From the NCBI RefSeq assembly GCF_005768555.2, contig NZ_VCHX02000338.1, forward strand, positions 1-42,135: a stretch of 42,135 bases of DNA, in the 5' to 3' direction. The translations under genes were made by a program, and so were the position numbers. Shown here piece by piece: positions 31,076 through 38,900 of this stretch; positions within the stretch are counted from its first letter, which is position 1, and each line of letters starts with the position of its first letter. The notes under the pieces were generated by a model. The model was not told the origin of the DNA. It did not search any database and saw only the letters and a list, made by a program, of their open reading frames with translations. Origin of the DNA: Streptomyces sporangiiformans (GTDB lineage: Bacteria; Actinomycetota; Actinomycetes; Streptomycetales; Streptomycetaceae).

Positions 31076-32365
31076 TCATCCCTCTGGGAGGGCCAGTTCC
31101 GTCGCTGTGAGCAGTTCGGCGAGTTCCACCAGATCCGTGCCGGTCAGGCGGGGGAGGGCGCAGCCGGAGAGGGTGCGGCAGGCGTCGCGCCAGGCGGAGG
31201 GGATGGCGCTGCCGCCGCCGAGGGCGCCGGTGAGGGCGCCCACGAGCGCGGGGGCCGAGTCGGCCACGCGGGACAGGCAGGCGGCTGCGGGCACGGCCTG
31301 GTCGATGCGGCCGCGCGCGGCGGTGGCGAGGGCGAGGGCCACCGGGACGGTCTCGGCGGCGGCGATGCCGTAGCTGTAGACGTGGTCGACGATCTGGTGC
31401 TCGAGGAGGGGTACGAGACCGAAGGCGCCGCCTGCGGGGTCCGTGTCGCGGACGAGACCGAGCGCGTGGCGGGCGTTGCGGCCGATCTCCGTGGACTCGG
31501 GGAGTTCGGCGAGCGCGGCCGTCGCGCAGGCGTCGACGTCCGCGCCGGCGAGCGCCAGCGCGATCGCCGCGGCCATGGCACGGGCACCGTGCACACCGTC
31601 GCCGTCCTGGGTGTAGCGGGCGTCGAACTCGGCGAGCTCCGCGGCGAGTTCGGGCTCACCGGCGTGCGCGACGGCGAGCACACAGGCCCGTACGCAGGCC
31701 GCGTCGTCGAAATAGTGGGGGTTGTCGTGGCCGGTGGCGGGCGGGCGCAGACCGGTGGCGAGGTTGCCGAGTCCGGCGTGTACGGAGATGCGGGCGCGCA
31801 GGGGGAGGACGGCCGACTCGACCTCCGGGGCGCGGTCGGCGGCCGTGGCCACCTCGCCGGCGAGGGCGTTCCAGGAGAGGTCGATGGCCGCGCGCATCCG
31901 GCGCTCCCGGCTCAGATCGCCGAGCACGCTGCCGTCGGCGGCCCGCAGCAGGGCCTCCGCCGCGAAGGCCGCCCATTCGGCGTCGTCCGACGGTCCGAGC
32001 CTGAGCGGTTCGGGCGGCTGGTTGAGCGCGATCGGCACGGGCAGCGTCGTGGTCGCGTTCTGCTCCGCGAACGTGTCCAGCTCCCGCGTCAGCCGCCGCG
32101 TCCACTCGGGCATCCGAGCGGCCCGATGCCGCGCGGCGGGCCAGCCGGCGGCATCTCCCGCGGCCAGCCCCAGCAGGAGACCTTCGATACGCCGCCGGGG
32201 CGGAGCCGTGGGCGCATCGGGTACGGGGCCCGGGGTGTCGGTGAGGGAGCCGGGTGCGCCGGGCGGAGGGCTGGGGGTACTGGGAGCGCTCGGAGCGAGA
32301 CAGCACGGGTCGGCGGCACCGACACCGCCGGCGCCGGGCGCGCTGACCAGGGGGTTGGGACTCAC
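31076..32365 (-). CDS. Divergent ADP-ribosylglycohydrolase-like protein, paralogue B (429 aa)
   Basis: The first 55 residues are Pro/Ser/Ala-rich (PSAPSTPSPPPGAPG and more). The DraG-like core then starts at RRRIEGLLLGLAAGDAAGWP. The N-terminal GDAAG is kept and DDT is replaced by DDA in PSDDAEWAAFAAEAL. The C-terminal segment that should hold D-x-D-T/S reads ACLSRVADSAPALVGALTGA, with a single Asp. Loss of those ligands suggests weak or no hydrolase activity, perhaps a binding or partner role. GTG at 32365 overlaps the stop of paralogue A (GTGA). The start could lie further in, after the linker. Confidence 0.75.
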   Translation of the reverse strand: MSPNPLVSAPGAGGVGAADPCCLAPSAPSTPSPPPGAPGSLTDTPGPVPDAPTAPPRRRIEGLLLGLAAGDAAGWPAARHRAARMPEWTRRLTRELDTFAEQNATTTLPVPIALNQPPEPLRLGPSDDAEWAAFAAEALLRAADGSVLGDLSRERRMRAAIDLSWNALAGEVATAADRAPEVESAVLPLRARISVHAGLGNLATGLRPPATGHDNPHYFDDAACVRACVLAVAHAGEPELAAELAEFDARYTQDGDGVHGARAMAAAIALALAGADVDACATAALAELPESTEIGRNARHALGLVRDTDPAGGAFGLVPLLEHQIVDHVYSYGIAAAETVPVALALATAARGRIDQAVPAAACLSRVADSAPALVGALTGALGGGSAIPSAWRDACRTLSGCALPRLTGTDLVELAELLTATELALPEG

Positions 32366-34476
32366 GGCCGCACCTCGTCCCCGTCGCCCGCGGTAGTCGG
32401 CACGCCCCGGCCAGGATCGGCGGCCGGCACAAGGCACTCGCGGCCGATGCCCGACGCACCCTGCTCAGCACCGGCGTCCAGAACGCACCCATCGGGCCCG
32501 CCGACCCACCCGCCCGCGTCGTGATCAACGGCCCGAGCGAACGCCCTGAAGGCAGGGGCGGGAGCCGGGGGCGGGGTTGGGGCTGGTGCCGAGGGTTGAG
32601 TCGTGGCCGTCGACGGGGCCGGGGCGGCAACGGACGCGGCAGCCGAAGCCGGGGTTGGGGTCGAGGACGGGGCGGGAGCCGCGTCCGGGGCCGAACCCGG
32701 AGCCCGAGCGGGGGCCGCAGCCGCAGCCGGGGCCGAACCCGGAGCCGGATCGGAGGCGGGCGCCGCATGCGGAGCCGGAGCGACACCTGCGGCCGCAGCC
32801 GATGCCGGAGCCGGGGCCGAGGCGGGATCCGGTGCTGGTGCCGAGGTGGGAGCCGATGCCGGAGCCAGGGCCAGGGCCAGAGCTGGAGCGGGGGCCGGAG
32901 CCAGATCCGAGGGAGCGACACCTGCGGCCACAGCCGATGCCGGAGCCGACGTCGAGGCGGGAGCTGCAGCCGGTGCCGGGGTGGGAGCCGATGCCGGAGC
33001 CAGGGTCAGAGGTGGAGCCGAGGCCGAACCCGGAGCCGGGGCCGAGGTGGGATCCGGTGCTGGTGCCGAGGTGGGAGCCGATGCCGGAGCCAGGGCCAGG
33101 GCCAGAGCTGGAGCCGGGGCCGGATCCGAGGGACTGACACCCGCGGCCGCGGCCGCAGCCGATGCCGGAGCCGGGGTCAGAGGTGGAGCCGAAGCCGATG
33201 CCGGAGCTGGTGCCGGGGTGGGAGCCGCATTCTCAGCCGTACTCGCGGCCGCAGCTGGGGCCGACACTGAGGTGGGAGCCGCACTCGCACTCGCGGCCGC
33301 AGCCGATGCCGGAGCTGGAGCTGGAGCCGAGACCGGGGTGGGAGCCTCAGCCGCAGTCGCAGGCGGCGCTGAAGACAGGCCCAGGCCCAGGCCCAGAGCC
33401 AGAGCCAGAGTCGGAGTTGGCCTTCGGGCTGGCTCTGGCGTGGGTGCCGGCTCAGGTCTCCTTCCCGGCGGCGCCCCCTCCTCTTCCGGTGTCAGCAAGT
33501 CCGCCACGTCCAGTACGTGATGCCCCCGCATCGAAGGGAGGCAGCTGCCGCGGGCCGGACCGATGGCTGCTGCCCAGGCCGTGGGGATCGCGGAGGCGCC
33601 CCGCGTGGCGCCGGCCAGTGCGCCCGCCACCGCCGCCGTCGTGTCGGCATCGCGGCCCATGTTCACCGCCGTGAGGACCGCCTGGCGGAAGTCGCCGTCG
33701 GCGGCCGCGTACGCGCCGAAGGCCAAGGCCACCGCCTCGGGGGCCAGGTCGGTCCAGGGGTAGCCGCCGATGACCACCGCGGAGCGGACCGCGCGTTCGC
33801 CGCGGTGGGCGCAGGCGACCGCCCGGCGCAGGCAACGCGCGGTCCAGGAGTCGTCCGGGACGACCGCGAGGGCGGAGGCGACCACCGCGCTCGTGGGGGC
33901 GCCCGCCATCGCCGCCGCCACTCCCGCCGCGACCGCCTGGCCGCCGTAGATCCCCTCGCCGTCGTGGCTCACCGAACCGTCGATCGCCACCAGGCGGGCC
34001 GCCTCGGCGGGGCGGCCCGCGGCGAACACCCCGAAGGGTGCCGCACGCATCGCCAGCCCGTCGCTCCACGCATGCCGGTGCTGGGCGGAGATGGGCGCCG
34101 CGAGACCCCGGCGCAGGTTCTCCAGCGTGCCCCGCTCGCTGAAGCCCGCGCCCCGGAACGGCCCCTCGTCCCGGTCCGCGATCCACTGGTGCCAGGCCGC
34201 CTCGACATGCGCGACCGTGAGAGCCGAACCGTGCCGGGCCAGCAGCAGCCCCGAGAAGATCGCGTACTCCGTGTCGTCCGTGCCGGACGGGCGCTCGGCC
34301 ACGTACCCCGTGATCCGGCCCCAGCGAGCGCGGATCTCCGAAGGCTTCATGTTCTCGGCGGGCGCGCCCAGCGCGTCCCCGACAGCGAGTCCGAGCAGCG
34401 CACCGCGTGCCCGTTCACGAAGCCCGGCGGCGTCCTCGGGCGCCGGAACCGAGGGAATGCAGGCGATGGAAGCCAT
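32362..34476 (-). CDS. ADP-ribosylglycohydrolase with long Ala/Pro-rich C-terminal tail, paralogue A (704 aa)
   Basis: The first gene of the operon. Residues about 20-330 form a complete DraG-family domain: ARGALLGLAVGDALGAPAEN, ERPSGTDDTEYAIFSGLLLA, and NMGRDADTTAAVAGALAGAT near 270. From about residue 335 to 645 the protein is low-complexity Ala/Pro/Ser, with runs such as LALALALAPASAPTSAPAPD occurring twice 75 residues apart. A more ordinary 60-residue end follows (RAFARAVDHDAGGWVGGPDG). The tail is roughly double the domain length and unlike other members I know. GAGGAG about 10 bases before the ATG at 34476 supports the start. The tail probably lies disordered between domains. Confidence 0.8.
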   Translation of the reverse strand: MASIACIPSVPAPEDAAGLRERARGALLGLAVGDALGAPAENMKPSEIRARWGRITGYVAERPSGTDDTEYAIFSGLLLARHGSALTVAHVEAAWHQWIADRDEGPFRGAGFSERGTLENLRRGLAAPISAQHRHAWSDGLAMRAAPFGVFAAGRPAEAARLVAIDGSVSHDGEGIYGGQAVAAGVAAAMAGAPTSAVVASALAVVPDDSWTARCLRRAVACAHRGERAVRSAVVIGGYPWTDLAPEAVALAFGAYAAADGDFRQAVLTAVNMGRDADTTAAVAGALAGATRGASAIPTAWAAAIGPARGSCLPSMRGHHVLDVADLLTPEEEGAPPGRRPEPAPTPEPARRPTPTLALALGLGLGLSSAPPATAAEAPTPVSAPAPAPASAAAASASAAPTSVSAPAAAASTAENAAPTPAPAPASASAPPLTPAPASAAAAAAGVSPSDPAPAPALALALAPASAPTSAPAPDPTSAPAPGSASAPPLTLAPASAPTPAPAAAPASTSAPASAVAAGVAPSDLAPAPAPALALALAPASAPTSAPAPDPASAPAPASAAAAGVAPAPHAAPASDPAPGSAPAAAAAPARAPGSAPDAAPAPSSTPTPASAAASVAAPAPSTATTQPSAPAPTPPPAPAPAFRAFARAVDHDAGGWVGGPDGCVLDAGAEQGASGIGRECLVPAADPGRGVPTTAGDGDEVRP
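32590..33410. repeat. Coding low-complexity repeats in paralogue A
   Basis: The Ala/Pro-rich tail is encoded by short GCC/GGA-type repeats. A 66-bp stretch at 32824-32889 recurs exactly at 33049-33114, a 225-bp (75-codon) period, and shorter related blocks (GCCGATGCCGGAGCC) recur many times. All shifts keep the frame. Slippage or unequal exchange can change the length between strains. Confidence 0.8.
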
Positions 34477-34521
34477 GCGGTGCCACTCCTCTCAGGGCTC
34501 CTGGCCTCCTGTCAGTTGCGA

Positions 34522-34549
34522 GGACCTCAGTGCGCGGACCTCAGTGCGC
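34522..34549. repeat. Tandem 14-bp direct repeat upstream of the operon
   Basis: GGACCTCAGTGCGC occurs twice without a gap, and GGACTTCAGCGCGA follows 12 bases later. It is located 46-73 bases upstream of the first ADP-ribosylglycohydrolase gene, where a regulator could bind. Confidence 0.4.
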
Positions 34550-34746
34550 GACGCCAGTCGCGGACTTCAGCGCGAGCGCGGAGCCCTTTGTGGATGTGTC
34601 CCACCTGAGCGCCCCACCCGTGCCTCACACACCTCAGCGTCACCCGGTCGACATCTGTGCGGGGCCCCCTACGGATGAGCGGCGGAGGGTAAAAGCGCAG
34701 GTAAGTACGGCCTTCCTTGCTGGCGGGGCCGGAATTCCGGGCGTAC

Positions 34747-34764
34747 TTTTGGTGTTGTCCAAAA
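34747..34764. promoter_or_regulatory. Candidate operator upstream of the VIT-family gene
   Basis: TTTTGG-TGTTGT-CCAAAA is a perfect 18-bp dyad, 40 bases before the ATG, and it contains a possible -35 (TTGTCC). It does not match the IdeR iron box or other metal-regulator consensus I know, so the regulator is open. Confidence 0.45.
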
Positions 34765-34804
34765 CTGGAATCAGTACACATCACACTCCGCCGGGGGATC
34801 CGTC

Positions 34805-35533
34805 ATGTCCGTCATCGAGACCGAAGCGAACCTGCATGTGGCGCACCGCGACAACCACACCCACCGAGACGTCAACGGTGGCTGGCTGCGCCCGGCGGTC
34901 TTCGGCGCGATGGACGGGCTCGTCTCCAACCTGGCGCTGATGACGGGTGTCGCGGGAGGGTCCGTCTCCCCCCGGACCGTCGTCATCACTGGTCTCGCGG
35001 GCCTCGCCGCCGGTGCCTTCTCCATGGCCGCCGGCGAGTACACCTCCGTCGCCTCGCAGCGCGAACTCGTCGAGGCCGAACTCGAAGTGGAGCGCGGGGA
35101 GCTGCGCAAGCACCCCAAGGACGAGGAGAGTGAGCTCGCCGCGCTGTACGAATCCCGTGGCGTCGCCCCCGCGCTCGCCCGTGAGGTCGCACGGCAGCTG
35201 TCCAAGGACCCCGAGCAGGCCCTCGAGATCCACGCGCGCGAGGAACTGGGCATAGACCCCGGCGACCTGCCTTCGCCGGCCGTCGCCGCCGCGTCCTCCT
35301 TCGGCTCCTTCGCCCTGGGCGCCCTCCTGCCCGTACTGCCCTATCTGCTGGGCATGACCGCACTGTGGCCCGCGGTGGTCGTGGCCCTGTTCGGGCTCTT
35401 CGCGTGCGGTGCGGTCGTGGCCCGGGTGACCGCGCGGTCCTGGTGGTACAGCGGACTGCGGCAGCTCGCCCTGGGCGGGGCCGCGGCGGGTGTGACGTAC
35501 GCCCTGGGCAGTCTGTTCGGCGCGGCCGTATGA
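34805..35533 (+). CDS. VIT1/CCC1 family metal transporter
   Basis: A 242-residue membrane protein. The VIT signature is at the N-terminus (GWLRPAVFGAMDGLVSNLAL, then GLAGLAAGAFSMAAGEYTSV). A hydrophilic helical insert with many Glu and Asp follows (EAELEVERGELRKHPKDEES to REELGIDPGDLP), corresponding to the cytoplasmic metal-binding domain, and three more helices finish the protein. Members export or store Fe(II)/Mn(II). GGGGG about 10 bases upstream of the ATG is the likely ribosome-binding site. It is encoded alone, divergent from the ADP-ribosylglycohydrolase operon. Confidence 0.88.
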   Translation: MSVIETEANLHVAHRDNHTHRDVNGGWLRPAVFGAMDGLVSNLALMTGVAGGSVSPRTVVITGLAGLAAGAFSMAAGEYTSVASQRELVEAELEVERGELRKHPKDEESELAALYESRGVAPALAREVARQLSKDPEQALEIHAREELGIDPGDLPSPAVAAASSFGSFALGALLPVLPYLLGMTALWPAVVVALFGLFACGAVVARVTARSWWYSGLRQLALGGAAAGVTYALGSLFGAAV

Positions 35534-35668
35534 TGGGTGTGCTGAGGGTTCTATGCACGGGACTGCATAAGTAGCCGTTACTCAGCGGTTTCGATTCCAT
35601 GACCACTGGGCATGAGCCGTAAGCGCCGCTGGCAATGAAGCCTGCGCCGCACCCAGCGTGGTGGGCGA

Positions 35669-35701
35669 CGTTGCCCGTTGCGTACGGGCCGACGGGCAAC
35701 G
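35669..35701 (+). terminator. Stem-loop in the VIT-gltB spacer
   Basis: CGTTGCCCGT (35669-35678) pairs with ACGGGCAACG (35692-35701) over a 13-base loop, 135 bases after the VIT gene. It may be a terminator of that gene or a structured leader element; no T-run follows. Confidence 0.4.
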
Positions 35702-35813
35702 ACCTGTCCCAGTAGGTCCCCTTACTCCACCGCCACGAGCGGTACCCCCACCGCGGGCTGCGGTGCCCGCATGTTGGGACGCGGTATCCGGTTCCCGAGA
35801 TCCGCCCCATCAT

Positions 35814-35829
35814 GTAACCTGCACGAAAT
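35814..35829 (+). promoter_or_regulatory. GlnR-box-like site at the gltB promoter
   Basis: GTAAC-CTGCAC-GAAAT matches the GlnR half-site arrangement GTNAC-n6-GAAAC with one mismatch. TATAGC at 35838-35843 may be the -10 box. The GltB product links nitrogen assimilation to GlnR biology, which supports the idea, but only one a/b pair is visible. Confidence 0.4.
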
Positions 35830-35901
35830 TTTGCACCTATAGCAGAGGGCCAACGTCGTCCCTCGGCACTTGCATATGCCACGACGACGACGGGAGAGCC
35901 G

Positions 35902-38900
35902 ATGCGCACGCCGCGCCAGCCGTCCCAGCACTCCACGAATGGCCAGAACTGGTCGTTCATGGATGCTCGCCCTGCCGCGCAGGGGATGTACGACCCGCGC
36001 AATGAGCGCGACGCCTGCGGCGTCGGCTTTGTGGCGACCCTCACCGGTGAGGCGAGCCACGCGCTGGTCGAACAGGCGCTCACCGTGCTCCGCAACCTGG
36101 AGCACCGCGGCGCGACCGGCTCGGAGCCCGACTCCGGTGACGGCGCGGGCATCCTGTCCCAGGTCCCGGACGCCTTCTTCCGTGCGGTGACCGAATTCGA
36201 GCTGCCCGCGGCCGGTGCCTACGCGGTCGGCATCGCCTTCCTGCCCGAAGACGGGGCGGCCGACGCCATCTCGCGGATCGACACGATCGCCGACGAGGAG
36301 GGCCTGACCGTCCTCGGCTGGCGCGACGTCCCCGTCGCCCCCGAACTCCTCGGCGCCACCGCCCGATCGACGATGCCCGCCTTCCGTCAGGTCTTCATCG
36401 CCGACGGCGTCAGCGAGGGCATCGCGCTCGACCGCAAGGCCTTCGTGCTGCGCAAGCGCGCCGAGCGCGAGGCCGGTGTCTACTTCCCGTCGCTCTCCGC
36501 GCGCACCATCGTCTACAAGGGCATGCTGACCACCGGTCAGCTGGAGCCGTTCTTCCCGGACCTGTCCGACCGCCGCTTCGCCTCCGCGATCGCGCTCGTG
36601 CACTCCCGGTTCTCCACGAACACCTTCCCGAGCTGGCCGCTCGCCCACCCGTACCGCTTCGTCGCGCACAACGGCGAGATCAACACGGTCATGGGCAACC
36701 GCAACTGGATGGTGGCCCGCGAGTCCCAGCTGGTCTCCGACCTGTTCGGCCCGCAGGATCAGCTGGAGCGGATCTTCCCGATCTGTACGCCCGAGGCCTC
36801 CGACTCGGCCTCCTTCGACGAGGTGCTCGAACTCCTGCACCTGGGCGGCCGCTCGCTGCCGCACTCCGTGCTGATGATGATCCCGGAGGCGTGGGAGAAC
36901 CACGACTCCATGGACCCGGCCCGCCGCGCCTTCTACCAGTACCACTCCACGATGATGGAGCCCTGGGACGGCCCGGCCTGTGTCACCTTCACCGACGGCA
37001 CCCAGGTCGGCGCCGTGCTGGACCGCAACGGTCTGCGCCCCGGCCGCTACTGGGTCACCGACGACGGCCTCGTCGTCCTCGGCTCCGAGGTCGGCGTCCT
37101 CGACATCGACCCGTCGAAGGTCGTCCGCAAGGGCCGCCTGCAGCCCGGCCGTATGTTCCTCGTCGACACCGCCGAGCACCGCATCATCGAGGACGACGAG
37201 ATCAAGCAGTCGCTCGCGGCGGAGAACCCGTACGAGGAGTGGCTGGAGGCCGGCGAGATCGAGCTCTCCGACCTCCCCGAGCGCGAGCACATCGTGCACA
37301 CCCACGCCTCGGTCACCCGTCGCCAGCAGACCTTCGGGTACACCGAGGAAGAGCTGCGCGTCATCCTCGCGCCGATGTCCAAGGCCGGTGCCGAGCCGAT
37401 CGGCTCGATGGGCACGGACTCGCCGATCGCCGCGCTGTCCGAGCGCCCGCGTCTCCTCTTCGACTACTTCACCCAGCTCTTCGCGCAGGTCACCAACCCG
37501 CCGCTGGACGCGATCCGCGAAGAGCTGGTCACCTCGCTGCACTCCTCGCTGGGCCCGCAGGGCAACCTCCTGGAGCCGACCGCCGCGTCGTGCCGCAGCG
37601 TCACCCTGCCCTTCCCGGTGATCGACAACGACGAGCTGGCCAAGCTCATCCACATCAACGCCGACGGCGACATGCCGGGCATGACGGCCGCGACGCTGTC
37701 GGGTCTCTACCGGGTCAGCGGTGGCGGCGACGCCCTCGCGGCCCGGCTCGAGGAGATCTGCGCCGAGGCCGACACCGCCATCGAGAACGGCGCCCGCCTG
37801 ATCGTCCTGTCCGACCGGCACTCCGACGCCGAGCACGCGCCGATCCCGTCGCTGCTGCTCACCGCGGCCGTCCACCACCACCTGATCCGCACCAAGCAGC
37901 GCACCAAGGTGGGGCTGCTCGTCGAGGCGGGCGACGTCCGCGAGGTCCACCACGTGGCCCTCCTCATCGGCTTCGGCGCCGCGGCCGTCAACCCGTATCT
38001 GGCGATGGAGTCCGTCGAGGACCTCGTCCGTGCAGGGACGTTCCTCCAGGACATCGAGGCCGAGCAGGCCATCCGCAACCTGATCTACGCCCTCGGCAAG
38101 GGCGTTCTGAAGGTCATGTCCAAGATGGGCATCTCGACCGTCGCCTCCTACCGGGGCGCCCAGGTCTTCGAGGCCGTCGGCCTGGACCAGGCCTTCGTCG
38201 AGAAGTACTTCAACGGCACCGCCACCAAGATCGGCGGCGTCGGCATCGACGTCATCGCCAAGGAGGTCGCCGCCCGCCACGCCAAGGCGTACCCGGCGTC
38301 GGGTATTGCTCCCGCGCACCGCGCCCTTGACATAGGCGGCGAGTACCAGTGGCGCCGCGAGGGCGAGCCGCACCTGTTCGACCCGGAGACGGTCTTCCGC
38401 CTCCAGCACTCCACGCGCACCCGCCGCTACGACGTCTTCAAGCAGTACACGGACCGCGTGAACGAGCAGTCCGAGCGGCTGATGACGCTGCGCGGCATGT
38501 TCGGATTCAAGACCGGTTCCGAGGGCCGTCAGCCGATCTCCATCGACGAGGTCGAGCCGGCCTCCGAGATCGTCAAGCGCTTCTCCACCGGCGCCATGTC
38601 CTACGGCTCCATCTCCAAGGAAGCCCACGAGACGCTCGCCATCGCCATGAACCAGCTGGGCGGCAAGTCCAACACCGGTGAGGGCGGCGAGGACGCGGAC
38701 CGGCTGTACGACCCGGCGCGGCGTTCGTCGATCAAGCAGGTCGCCTCCGGCCGCTTCGGCGTGACGTCCGAGTACCTGGTCAACGCGGACGACATCCAGA
38801 TCAAGATGGCCCAGGGCGCCAAGCCCGGCGAGGGCGGCCAGCTGCCCGGCCACAAGGTCTATCCCTGGGTGGCCAAGACCCGGCACTCGACCCCGGGTGT

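Larger units (their letters stand above)
34477..34804. other. 328-bp divergent intergenic region
   Basis: It lies between the ADP-ribosylglycohydrolase operon (minus) and the VIT gene (plus). It holds the operon ribosome-binding site, a tandem GGACCTCAGTGCGC repeat (34522-34535 and 34536-34549) with a third decayed copy at about 34562, and a perfect dyad at 34747-34764 close to the VIT gene. No coding frame was convincing. Confidence 0.6.
35534..35901 (+). other. 368-bp intergenic region upstream of gltB with several dyads
   Basis: No gene is seen. It contains the dyad TATGCA-CGGGAC-TGCATA (35552-35569), a 10-bp stem CGTTGCCCGT/ACGGGCAACG (35669-35701), two overlapping mutually exclusive stems (35749-35765 and 35753-35770), and an A/T-rich promoter-like section at 35811-35843. 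Part of it probably ends the VIT transcript; the rest controls gltB. Confidence 0.6.

Noticed and set aside
32590..33410. CRISPR or non-coding repeat in the hydrolase operon
   Set aside because: The repeats keep the reading frame of a gene with a good start and a catalytic domain, and the spacing is irregular.
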